From: Herbaspirillum sp. SJZ107
Lineage (GTDB): Bacteria; Pseudomonadota; Gammaproteobacteria; Burkholderiales; Burkholderiaceae_D
Reading direction: 5' to 3'
DNA: 64,000 bases
Assembly (NCBI RefSeq): GCF_006715485.1
Contig: NZ_VFNH01000003.1
Coordinates: 434,001-498,000 of the forward strand
Shown here: in pieces, positions 10,928 to 18,520 of the stretch
How positions within the stretch are numbered: the first letter of the stretch is position 1
Layout of the letters: every line of letters starts with the position of its first letter
Notes under the pieces: model-generated
Told to the model about the DNA's origin: nothing
Seen by the model: the letters and a program-made list of their open reading frames with translations, nothing else
Databases searched by the model: none
Program-made: the position numbers and the translations under genes

Positions 10928-12517
10928 ATGAAGATCGTCCGCCTCGCCGCAGTTTCTCTCCCCTTTGCGCTCGCCTGCGCCGGCTTCGCCGCCCACGCCC
11001 AGGACGCCGGCCAGATCCCGATGCCCACGAGCGGCACGCCGGCCGCGCCCAGCAAGGCCATCGCCCCGCCGACGGTCGCCGCCGCTTCACCCGCCGTCGA
11101 GAATTCCGTCGTCAAGATCTTCTCCAGCCTGCGCCGCCCCGATCCCTACAAACCCTGGACCAAGGCGACGCCGCAGGAGGTTACCGGTTCCGGCGTCGTC
11201 ATCGAGGGCAAGCGCATCCTCACCAATGCCCACGTGGTCGGCTACGCCAGCCAGGTGCAAGTGCAGGCCAGCCAGGACGGCGACAAGATCGGCGCCACCG
11301 TGGTCGCGATCGCGCCGGGCATGGACCTGGCGGTGCTCAAGCTCGACGACGAATCCTTCTTCGACAAGCACAAGCCGGTGCCGCGCGCCAGCGTGCTGCC
11401 GGACGTGCGCGAAGCCGTGATGGCCTACGGCTATCCGCTGGGCGGCAACTCGCTGTCGATCACCAAGGGCATCGTCTCGCGCGTCGAATTCGTGCCCTAC
11501 TTCGGCGGCAACGCCGGCCTGCGCGTGCAGATCGACGCCCCGATCAACCCCGGCAACAGCGGCGGCCCGGTGATCGCCGGCGACAAGATGATCGGCCTGG
11601 CCTACATGGTGGCCGCCAACGCCCAGAACATCGGCTACGTGATCCCGAACGAGGAAGTCGAATTGTTCCTCCGCGACGTCGCCGACGGCCGCTACGACGG
11701 CAAGCCGCAGCTGGTCGACGACGTCCAGACGCTGGAAAACCCGGTACTGCGCCAGTACCTGAAACTGGATAAATCGGTCGAGGGCGCGCTGGTGCACCGC
11801 CCGGCGCGCAGCGACGCCGCCTACCCGCTCAAGGAATGGGACATCATCACCCGCGTCGGCGACTACCCGGTCGACAACCAGGGCATGGTCAAGCTGGGTC
11901 CGAACCTGCGGGTGCGCTTCCAGTACCGCGTGCAGCAGGTGGCACGCGACGGCAAGGTGCCTTTGACCATCGTCCGCGACGGCAGGCCGCTGCAGGTGCA
12001 GGTCCCGGTCGGCAACCGCCGCGGCATGCTGATCCCGAGCCTGGACGGCAGCTACCCGTCGTATTTCGTGTATGGCCCGATCGTGTTCTCGCGCGCCACC
12101 AACGAGTTCCTGGCGGCGCTCAATGCCAACGCCGCCACCATGAATGCGATGAGCTACCTCGGCAGCCCGCTGGTGACGCGCCGCGGCGACGAGCCCGACG
12201 CCCAGCACGAGGAACTGGTGGTGATCAGTTCGCCGTTCTTCCCGCACAAGCTGGTGGCCGGCTACTCGAACCGCTTCGGCGCGGTGGTGGAATCGGTCAA
12301 CGGCGTGCCGGTGCGCAGCCTGCGCCACCTGGTGTCGCTGCTGCGCGACCAGAAGGACGAACTGATCGTGCTGCGCTTCGCCCAGCGCGCCGGCGAAACC
12401 ATGGTCCTGCCGCGCAAGGCGATGCTGGAGGCGACCGAGGGCGTCCTGTCGGACAACGGCATCCGCTCCCAGGGCTCGCCCGACATGATGGACGTCTGGA
12501 ACGGCAAGAAGCTGTGA
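10928..12517 (+). CDS. Secreted HtrA/Deg-like serine protease
   Basis: A 529-residue trypsin-fold protease with a signal peptide (about residues 1-24, ending AAHAQ). The catalytic triad is complete: H102 in TNAHVV, D133 in GMDLAVLKL and S211 in NPGNSGGPV. A PDZ-type domain follows (about 265-370). The remaining 150 residues, including SPFFPHKLVAGYSNRFGAVV, resemble the second PDZ-like region of Deg9/Deg2-type proteases rather than DegP. The start is the ATG at 10928 that opens the signal peptide. Its stop overlaps the next gene (GTGA), so a secreted protein of unknown function is coupled to it. A role in periplasmic protein quality control is inferred from the family. Confidence 0.88.
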   Translation: MKIVRLAAVSLPFALACAGFAAHAQDAGQIPMPTSGTPAAPSKAIAPPTVAAASPAVENSVVKIFSSLRRPDPYKPWTKATPQEVTGSGVVIEGKRILTNAHVVGYASQVQVQASQDGDKIGATVVAIAPGMDLAVLKLDDESFFDKHKPVPRASVLPDVREAVMAYGYPLGGNSLSITKGIVSRVEFVPYFGGNAGLRVQIDAPINPGNSGGPVIAGDKMIGLAYMVAANAQNIGYVIPNEEVELFLRDVADGRYDGKPQLVDDVQTLENPVLRQYLKLDKSVEGALVHRPARSDAAYPLKEWDIITRVGDYPVDNQGMVKLGPNLRVRFQYRVQQVARDGKVPLTIVRDGRPLQVQVPVGNRRGMLIPSLDGSYPSYFVYGPIVFSRATNEFLAALNANAATMNAMSYLGSPLVTRRGDEPDAQHEELVVISSPFFPHKLVAGYSNRFGAVVESVNGVPVRSLRHLVSLLRDQKDELIVLRFAQRAGETMVLPRKAMLEATEGVLSDNGIRSQGSPDMMDVWNGKKL

Positions 12518-13416
12518 CGCTGCGCGCCGCGATCCTCTCTGCCGCGGCCGGGCTGGCCGCGACCGCATGCGGGCCGGCGGCGCAGGCGGCCGAACCCGAC
12601 ATGGGCCGGCTCATGGCCCAGGCCTTTCCCGGCTGGGACGACAGCGCGGCCGGCCACGTCCGGACCGTGACCGTGCCGCACCTCCCCGGCGTGACCGATG
12701 TCCGCGGCGCCAACTGGGAAACCGGCGCCCAGCGCGTGCTGGCCGCGCCCGAACTGGTGCTGCGTACCGACGCCACCCACCTGACCCTGGTTGCCGGCCT
12801 GGTGCCGGCCGGCGCGGACGGCAAGCCAGCGGCCGCGCACACCGTGCCGCGGGCGCTGGCAGCCTACCAGTTCGCACGCCGCGGCGGCGCATGGACGCTG
12901 GCGGCCAGCCAGGGCATCTTTGCACTGCGCGGCTTCTTCGGCGAGGCCAGCCTGCACCGGGTCGCGCTGTCGGGGCAGCGCCAGGGCGTGGCCGTGGAAT
13001 ACGGCAGTTGCTGGGGCGGTTATTGCGGTACCTGGCTGGCGCTGTACGAACTGCAGGGTCCCACGGTACAGGGCACGCCGGTGGTCGAGATGGCGCTGTC
13101 GGGCACCAACGTCAACGCCGCGCTCGACTGCGCACGGCGCCTGCAGCCGCTGGTCAAGGCGCCGCCGCAGGATAGCGGCCTGCACGACAGCGGCACCCCG
13201 CCCGACAACCACGACTGCTATACGATCGACGGCAACTGGCAAGTCGACCCGGCGCGCGCCCAGCCGGGCGACCTGGTGGTCCACTACCATGGCGCCATCA
13301 GCCGCGCCGAGGCGCATGCGGCGGCGCCGGCGGCGATCGACCAGCGGCAGGTACTGCGCTATCAGGGTGGGCGGTATCGGGCGGTAGCGGGGTTCAATCC
13401 GGTGCCGCCGATCTGA
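12514..13416 (+). CDS. Secreted protein of unknown function, coupled to HtrA-like protease
   Basis: A 300-residue protein that I do not recognise. The GTG start overlaps the protease stop codon (GTGA), a strong sign of translational coupling. The N-terminus (residues 1-25) is a signal peptide ending AAQAAEP. A cysteine in LAATACGP might be lipidated, but the lipobox is poor. The mature part is rich in tryptophan, glycine and paired cysteines (GSCWGGYCGTWL, NVNAALDCARR, DNHDCYTIDGNW), suggesting disulfides and a periplasmic location. An internal VRTVTVPHLPGVTDVRGANW segment looks like a beta-strand-rich domain. It could be a substrate, adaptor or inhibitor of the protease upstream. This is inference from coupling only. 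Confidence 0.7.
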   Translation: MTLRAAILSAAAGLAATACGPAAQAAEPDMGRLMAQAFPGWDDSAAGHVRTVTVPHLPGVTDVRGANWETGAQRVLAAPELVLRTDATHLTLVAGLVPAGADGKPAAAHTVPRALAAYQFARRGGAWTLAASQGIFALRGFFGEASLHRVALSGQRQGVAVEYGSCWGGYCGTWLALYELQGPTVQGTPVVEMALSGTNVNAALDCARRLQPLVKAPPQDSGLHDSGTPPDNHDCYTIDGNWQVDPARAQPGDLVVHYHGAISRAEAHAAAPAAIDQRQVLRYQGGRYRAVAGFNPVPPI

Positions 13417-13475
13417 AATAACACTTGTTACTCGAGTTGACTTGCAGACGGGCCAACGTAACGGGTACAAACGCC

Positions 13476-15095
13476 TTATTGGCTCTTCTTCACCGGCGTA
13501 AAGTTCAAATCCTGGAAGTCGTAGCTGAAATCCGTTTCCGTCGACATCGGCTGCATCTTCATGCGCTCGATGCTCCCGTCCGGATTCAGCGCAAACGTCA
13601 CATACGCATCCGCATTGAAGTTGCGTTCCTTCCAGCGCACGATGAAGGTGTCGTGCTGGAAGTGCTGGAGTTCCCCGGTCAGGTCGGGCGTACGCGCAAA
13701 TGACAGGATCTGCTTGCCGCCGGCATGCTTGATGGTGGCGATGCCGTACCACGGGTCCTGGTAGTCGCCGTCGTAGGCGGTGCGTGCCAGCGACGGCTGC
13801 GATTTCGCGGCGCGCGCGGCCTTGGTGGTGGCCAGGCGGGCCTGTTCCTTGGCGTGGTTCTCGTTCTCGACCGCGGCGACGGCACCGATCCAGTCGGGCG
13901 CGTTCGGCGTCCCGAGGTAATGGTCGACCAGCTGGTACTGCAGCGCGTTGATCGAACCGCCGCTTTCGGCGTTGGTGAGAATCGCGATGCCCAGCTTCGC
14001 TTCCGGCACCAGCACCACTTTCGAATAGAAGCCCTGCAGCGCGCCGCTGTGCAGCGCCATCAGCTTGCCCTGCCAGTCGCGCAGCTGGAAGCCGAGGCCG
14101 TAGGCGGCGAAATGCGGCTTGGTGCCGGCCAGCTTCGGATTCGGGGTGCTGATGCGCATCGGCGTCTGCGCGGTCCACATTTCCTGCGCCTGCTTGGCGC
14201 TGAACAGGCGCGCTTCGCTGCCGTTCGCGTCCTTGCCCAGGCTGCCGCCTGCGAGCAGGACGTTCATCCAGCGCGCGATGTCTTCGGCATTGGTGTTGAT
14301 GCCGACCGCGCCGACCGCGTTCGGCACCGGCATCGACTTGACGGCGGCGATCTTGCCGTCGATCTTGCTGTGCGCGTTGGCGACGTTCGGATTCCCGGCA
14401 TTCTCCGCCAGGCTGGTGGTGGTGGTGGTCATGCCCACCGGGCCCAGGATGCGCTCGTGAATGGTCTCGCCCCAGGTCTTGCCGGACTTCGCCGCGATGA
14501 TCTTGCCGGCCACGATGTACAGCAGGTTGTCGTAGGCGTAGCTGCTGCGGAAGCTGGTGCTCGGCGCGATGAAGCGCAGCTTGTGGATGATCTCGTCGGT
14601 CGAAAAGTTGGTGGTCGGCCACCACAGCAGGTCGCCGGCGCCGAGACCCAGGCCGCTGCGGTGGGTCAGCAGATCGCGCACCGTCATTTCGTGGGTGACG
14701 TAGGCATCGTACATCTGGAAGTCGGGCAGGTGCTTGGTGACCGGATCGTCCCATGCCAGCTTGCCCTCGTCGACCAGCATCGCCAGCGCGGCCGCCGTAA
14801 AGGCTTTCGAATTCGAGGCCACTTCGAACAGGGTTTTCGCATCGACCTTCTCCGGCGCGCCGAGCTTGCGCACGCCGAAGCCCTGCGCGGCGACGACCTT
14901 GCCATCCTTGACCACCGCGATCGCGATGCCCGGCACGTCGAACAGCTTCATGGCGCGGGTGACGTCGGCTTCCAGGCTGTAGGCCGCTGCGCTTGCGGTG
15001 GCGATGGTCGCCGGGGCAGCGGGGACGGCGGCCGGCGCCTGGGCAAAAGCGGCGCCGGAAAAGGCGATCAAGACGGCTGCTGCGATGCGATTCAT
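13476..15095 (-). CDS. Beta-lactamase-fold serine hydrolase (class C / EstB-like)
   Basis: A 539-residue exported hydrolase of the serine beta-lactamase / D-alanyl-D-alanine carboxypeptidase superfamily. The ATG at 15095 begins a signal peptide (MNRIAAAVLIAFSGAAFAQ). The nucleophile motif SNSK (S-x-x-K) is present in FEVASNSKAFTAAALA, the Tyr motif as YAYDN, and the third motif as LHSGALQG. After the catalytic domain (to about residue 390) comes a C-terminal beta domain of about 130 residues, as in Pab87- or LACTB-type peptidases. Members act as esterases or D-amino peptidases more often than as true beta-lactamases. It is convergent with the upstream secreted-protein gene (59-bp gap, no terminator seen) and divergent from the exporter gene. 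Confidence 0.85.
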   Translation of the reverse strand: MNRIAAAVLIAFSGAAFAQAPAAVPAAPATIATASAAAYSLEADVTRAMKLFDVPGIAIAVVKDGKVVAAQGFGVRKLGAPEKVDAKTLFEVASNSKAFTAAALAMLVDEGKLAWDDPVTKHLPDFQMYDAYVTHEMTVRDLLTHRSGLGLGAGDLLWWPTTNFSTDEIIHKLRFIAPSTSFRSSYAYDNLLYIVAGKIIAAKSGKTWGETIHERILGPVGMTTTTTSLAENAGNPNVANAHSKIDGKIAAVKSMPVPNAVGAVGINTNAEDIARWMNVLLAGGSLGKDANGSEARLFSAKQAQEMWTAQTPMRISTPNPKLAGTKPHFAAYGLGFQLRDWQGKLMALHSGALQGFYSKVVLVPEAKLGIAILTNAESGGSINALQYQLVDHYLGTPNAPDWIGAVAAVENENHAKEQARLATTKAARAAKSQPSLARTAYDGDYQDPWYGIATIKHAGGKQILSFARTPDLTGELQHFQHDTFIVRWKERNFNADAYVTFALNPDGSIERMKMQPMSTETDFSYDFQDLNFTPVKKSQ

Positions 15096-15206
15096 GGATT
15101 GCACGTTCGGTTTCCTGTATTGACTTGCTGGCGCGGCGCCAGCCATGGGCGCGAGCAGGATAGCATTTTTCTCTGTTATGATCCGGCCTTTTCGCCCGGT
15201 CCCCGC

Positions 15207-15782
15207 ATGGACGCCTTTCTCGTTTCAACCGGCATCGTCGCCCTCGCCGAAATCGGCGACAAGACCCAGCTGCTCGCCTTTTTGCTCGCTGCCCGCTTCC
15301 GCCGCCCGCTGCCGATCGTGCTCGGCATTTTCGTCGCCACCATCGCCAACCACGCGTTCGCCGCCGCGGTCGGCGCACTGGCCGGGAAGCTGCTCGGCCC
15401 GGACGTGATGCGCTGGGTGCTCGGTATCGGCTTCATCGCGATGGCGGCCTGGATCATGGTGCCCGACGATATCGACGGCGACGAGGCGCCGCGCGCCAGG
15501 TTCGGCGTCTTCCTGACCACGGTACTGGCCTTCTTCATGGCCGAGATGGGCGACAAGACCCAGGTGGCGACGGTGGCGCTGGCGGCGCGCTATGCGTCGG
15601 CGGTGTGGGTCGTGGCCGGGACCACGCTGGGCATGATGCTGGCGAATGTGCCGGCGGTGTATTTTGGGGATCGCATCTCGGGCAAGGCGCCGTTGCAGCT
15701 GGTGCACGGGATTGCGGCGCTGATCTTTGTGGTGCTGGGGGTGGCGACACTGCTGGGTGCAGGGCGCAATCTCGGATTCTGA
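15207..15782 (+). CDS. Gdt1/TMEM165-family cation exporter (MneA-like)
   Basis: A 191-residue inner-membrane protein made of two homologous three-helix halves. Each half carries the family signature: EIGDKTQLLAF near residue 15 and EMGDKTQVATV near residue 112, with six predicted membrane segments. The acidic residues of the two motifs form the cation site. Bacterial members such as MneA export Mn2+, while eukaryotic members exchange Mn2+/Ca2+ for H+. The 111 bp between the divergent hydrolase start and this ATG shows no yybP-ykoY-type manganese riboswitch that I can recognise. A REP-like palindrome lies just downstream. Confidence 0.88.
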   Translation: MDAFLVSTGIVALAEIGDKTQLLAFLLAARFRRPLPIVLGIFVATIANHAFAAAVGALAGKLLGPDVMRWVLGIGFIAMAAWIMVPDDIDGDEAPRARFGVFLTTVLAFFMAEMGDKTQVATVALAARYASAVWVVAGTTLGMMLANVPAVYFGDRISGKAPLQLVHGIAALIFVVLGVATLLGAGRNLGF

Positions 15783-15804
15783 TTAAGGCCGTCGCACTTA
15801 AAAC

Positions 15805-15832
15805 CGTCGCCCCTGCGAAGGCAGGGGCGACG
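15805..15832. repeat. REP-like palindrome, copy A
   Basis: Perfect 12-bp inverted repeat CGTCGCCCCTGC / GCAGGGGCGACG around a GAAG loop. It lies between two convergent genes, the cation exporter and the PHP phosphoesterase. It is identical to copy C (44791-44818) and related to copies B and D. It could act as a bidirectional transcript end or mRNA-stabilising hairpin, but there is no U-tract. Confidence 0.85.
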
Positions 15833-15849
15833 TGCATGAGCAGCGGACA

Positions 15850-17523
15850 TCAAGGCTTGATCGCCGGCGCCACCTGATTCACCCACACCGGCGCCGACCA
15901 CAAGACATTCCCATCGTCCTGCGTCAGCTTCACATAATAGAAGTGCTGCCCCGGCGCCGGCACGATGCTCACCTCGGCCTGCGCCGCCACCTGCGTCACC
16001 GTGCCATTCCGTCCCGGCACGCCCTCCATCACCGCCACCGACGCCACCCGCTTGCCGCCATCGCTGGCGTAATGCGCCTTCAAAACCAGCGGGCCGCTGT
16101 TGTCGAAGCGTTCGCCCATCAGGCGGCCGTTCGCCGTGAAGACCAGCTGCGCATGCTTGTCCATGGTGGCGAACACGCGGCGCGCGCGCAGGGCCTCGAC
16201 GAAGCTGTCGCGCGTCAGCGGCACGCCGTTCGGCACCAGCACGGCGGTGCGGTTGGTATAGGACGCGCCCCAGTTGGCGCAGTGGTTGTCCTGGTTGCTG
16301 CTGAAGGCCACGTGGTAGCCGGCTTCCAGCGCCTTGTTGCAGGCCTGCTCGAAGTTGCTGCGGCGGGTCTCCTGCTCCTTGTCGTTGGTCGAGAAGGCCG
16401 AGGTGTTCAGCACTTCGCACAGCGCCATCGCGGCGTCGCCGTCAGGCGTGTAGCCGAGCGCCACGCCGTTCACCACGAACTGGCCGCCGTTGGCCGGGTG
16501 GTTGAACTGGCCGATCCAGCCGCGCTCCTTCATCAGCGTGTACAGCGCGCCGTAGTCGCTGCGCGCGGTCGCGGTGTCGGCCAGCAGGTCGCCGCGCCCA
16601 TTCTTTTCCCAGCCCAGCAATTCGTCGCTGTTGAAGATGTTCAGGTGGCCGCCCTTGCTGATCACGCCCCACTCCATGCCGTACAGCGCCAGGAAGCCGG
16701 GATGCGCCGCATTGAAGCCACGCGCCGCCTGCAGCCCCGATTGGTACAGGGCTTTCGCCACAGCCGGGTCGGCGCCGCTGTCGGTGCCGTCGGAACCGTC
16801 GTACATGTGGTTGTGTTCCGAGACCATCAGCAGGTCCAGCCCACGGTCGCGGGCGTACGGGTAGGCGGCATCCGGGCCGTAGGGTGCGGTCTGCGGCTCT
16901 TGCGCGCCCTTGCAGTTGTCGAGCGGCGCGCCGCCGTCGCTGTGGCTGGTCTGGCTATGCAGGTTGCCGTAGTAGACCGTGTACGGCAGGCTGGCGGGTG
17001 CCGGCGCGGCGCCCATGCCGGGGTGCGCGGTCGGCAGCGGTGCAAAGGCGGGCATCAGGGGTGCCGGCAGCTGGCCGACGGCGATCTCCCAGCTCTGCTC
17101 GACCGTCTCGTCGGCGACTGCGTGCAGGCGCACGCGGTAGATGCCGGGCGCCGGCCTGCGTCCGTTCAGGCGGCCCTGCCAGCGCACGGTCACGTCGCGC
17201 GGCCGGCCGGCGAGCTGCACGCTGCCCTGCCAGCGCTGCACCGTGCGGCCGCCGGGCGCCACCAGTTCCAGCTGCCAGCGCGCACCCAGGCCTTGCTGCA
17301 AGCCGGGATAATCAAAGGAGAGCGTGAAGCTGCGCGCGTCCGGCTGGCCACGGACGGTACCGTCGCCGTGGTAAGGCGCGTTCAGCGTTGCCTCGAATTC
17401 GCTGTGCTCGTGCTGCGCGGCGGCGATGACGGCCGGCGCAGCCTTTGCAGCCGGCAGCTTCACGGGGTTGAACAAGCTGGCGGCGGCCAGCACCAGGAAT
17501 GAGAGTCGGAATGAGGTTTTCAT
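15850..17523 (-). CDS. Secreted PHP-type metal-dependent phosphoesterase
   Basis: A 557-residue exported protein with a signal peptide (about residues 1-28). An N-terminal beta domain (to about 175) precedes a PHP domain. Metal-ligand motifs in order are GNLHSQTSHSDGG, LLMVSEHNHM, LYGMEWG, QFNHPANGG and SSNQDNHCANWG, matching the H-x-H, D/E-H-N, E, H and D-x-H metal sites of PHP phosphoesterases (CehA/McbA-like). The C-terminal 80 residues look like a beta-sandwich. A substrate cannot be assigned, but a periplasmic phosphodiester or phosphonate target is plausible. The ATG has no Shine-Dalgarno sequence; the bases directly upstream form a perfect inverted repeat. It lies 107 bp downstream of the Tsx-like porin on the same strand and may be co-transcribed. 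Confidence 0.8.
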   Translation of the reverse strand: MKTSFRLSFLVLAAASLFNPVKLPAAKAAPAVIAAAQHEHSEFEATLNAPYHGDGTVRGQPDARSFTLSFDYPGLQQGLGARWQLELVAPGGRTVQRWQGSVQLAGRPRDVTVRWQGRLNGRRPAPGIYRVRLHAVADETVEQSWEIAVGQLPAPLMPAFAPLPTAHPGMGAAPAPASLPYTVYYGNLHSQTSHSDGGAPLDNCKGAQEPQTAPYGPDAAYPYARDRGLDLLMVSEHNHMYDGSDGTDSGADPAVAKALYQSGLQAARGFNAAHPGFLALYGMEWGVISKGGHLNIFNSDELLGWEKNGRGDLLADTATARSDYGALYTLMKERGWIGQFNHPANGGQFVVNGVALGYTPDGDAAMALCEVLNTSAFSTNDKEQETRRSNFEQACNKALEAGYHVAFSSNQDNHCANWGASYTNRTAVLVPNGVPLTRDSFVEALRARRVFATMDKHAQLVFTANGRLMGERFDNSGPLVLKAHYASDGGKRVASVAVMEGVPGRNGTVTQVAAQAEVSIVPAPGQHFYYVKLTQDDGNVLWSAPVWVNQVAPAIKP

Positions 17524-17546
17524 GATGCAATTTTTGCAATTGCATC
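17524..17546 (-). promoter_or_regulatory. Inverted repeat abutting a start codon
   Basis: Perfect 9-bp arms GATGCAATT / AATTGCATC with a 5-nt centre occupy the 23 bases immediately before the phosphoesterase ATG. No Shine-Dalgarno sequence is visible there. It may be an operator, or an RNA hairpin that controls ribosome access. Confidence 0.55.
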
Positions 17547-17629
17547 AATTCCCGCCTTGATGTGCGGATCACCCCAATGTCAATTAATCAATATCTCTTT
17601 GACAAATATTGACTCGTTTGCAATAACCC

Positions 17630-18520
17630 TCAGAAATGGTATTCGGCCCGCACCATCGGCGTACTGGCACGCTGGCCGCGGTTGCCGGTGGTGGCCGACG
17701 TGTTGCCGAACTTGTTGTTCCAGAACTGGTATTCGACGCCGACCCGGAAGCGGTTCTTCGGCTGGCCGAAGCGGCTGCCGAGGTCGTACATCAGCTGCAT
17801 GTCGAGGTTGGTCTCGGCGCCGGTCGAGTTGCCGACTTCATCGCGGCCCTTGGCACCGATGTAGTTCAGGTAGCCTTCGAAACCCCAGCCCTGGGCCCAG
17901 TCGCCGAGCAGGTTCGCCGGCAGCGGAATGCCCCAGCTGGCCGAGAACATGGCGTGGGTGTCGTAGGTATAGCGCCCGTTGACCTGCGAAATCGGCGGGA
18001 AGGCGCCGCTCGGCGCATTGCTCTCGTGGATCAGCAGCAGGCCAGTGCTGAGGAAACCGGGCACGTCCCACATCAGGGTCGGGCCGGCCACCAGCATGCG
18101 CTTGCGCGAGTTGTAGCCGACGTCGTTCTTGGTGTTCCAGTCGAAGCCGAGCACCAGGCCCAGGCCCTTCACCTTGCCGTACTGGATCGGCGCGCCGCGC
18201 AGGGCACCGATGTCGAGCGTATGGCGGTAGACCACATAGGCTTCCTGTGCGCCTTCGTCCTGGGTCAAGGAAGCGGGGTCGTTCTTGTCCGACTGCAGCA
18301 GGTCGAGGTTGAAATAGTTGGAGCCGTATTTGTAGCCACTGGCGTGGGTCAGCGCAAAGATGTTCTTCTTGATATCGGACGGGTTGACCGGTTCGCGGTA
18401 GCGGGTGCCGTAGCGCCAGCTGATGGCGGTATCGCTCCAGTCGGCGGCAATTGCAGGTGCGGATGCCGACATCGCCAGCAGGATCAGGGCGGCGGCATTC
18501 GTTGTTGTGAGTCTCATCAT
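17630..18520 (-). CDS. Tsx-like outer-membrane channel
   Basis: A 296-residue outer-membrane beta-barrel with signal peptide MMRLTTTNAAALILLAMSAS and cleavage near AIAADW. The DWSDTAISWRYGTRYREP start, the THASGYKYGSNYFNLDLLQS segment and the terminal AEYHF phenylalanine fit the Tsx/OmpK nucleoside-channel family. The family forms 12-stranded channels for nucleosides and related small molecules. Its ATG overlaps the stop of the giant glucan synthase gene (ATGA), so it is translationally coupled to it. That pairing suggests a role linked to periplasmic glucan, for example release or uptake of glucan-derived material. This is inference. An alternative start 3 nt later is equally possible. Confidence 0.8.
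   Translation of the reverse strand: MMRLTTTNAAALILLAMSASAPAIAADWSDTAISWRYGTRYREPVNPSDIKKNIFALTHASGYKYGSNYFNLDLLQSDKNDPASLTQDEGAQEAYVVYRHTLDIGALRGAPIQYGKVKGLGLVLGFDWNTKNDVGYNSRKRMLVAGPTLMWDVPGFLSTGLLLIHESNAPSGAFPPISQVNGRYTYDTHAMFSASWGIPLPANLLGDWAQGWGFEGYLNYIGAKGRDEVGNSTGAETNLDMQLMYDLGSRFGQPKNRFRVGVEYQFWNNKFGNTSATTGNRGQRASTPMVRAEYHF

Noticed and set aside
13417..13475. Terminator between the convergent secreted-protein and hydrolase genes
   Set aside because: No stem-loop or T-tract of useful strength is seen in the 59-bp gap.
15096..15206. Possible yybP-ykoY manganese riboswitch before the cation exporter
   Set aside because: Only 111 bp are available and the conserved loop motifs of that riboswitch are not visible.
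12262..15378. 1038-codon minus-strand open frame spanning two genes
   Set aside because: Runs across the serine hydrolase in another frame and opposite two other genes; composition is Arg-rich and unlike any family.
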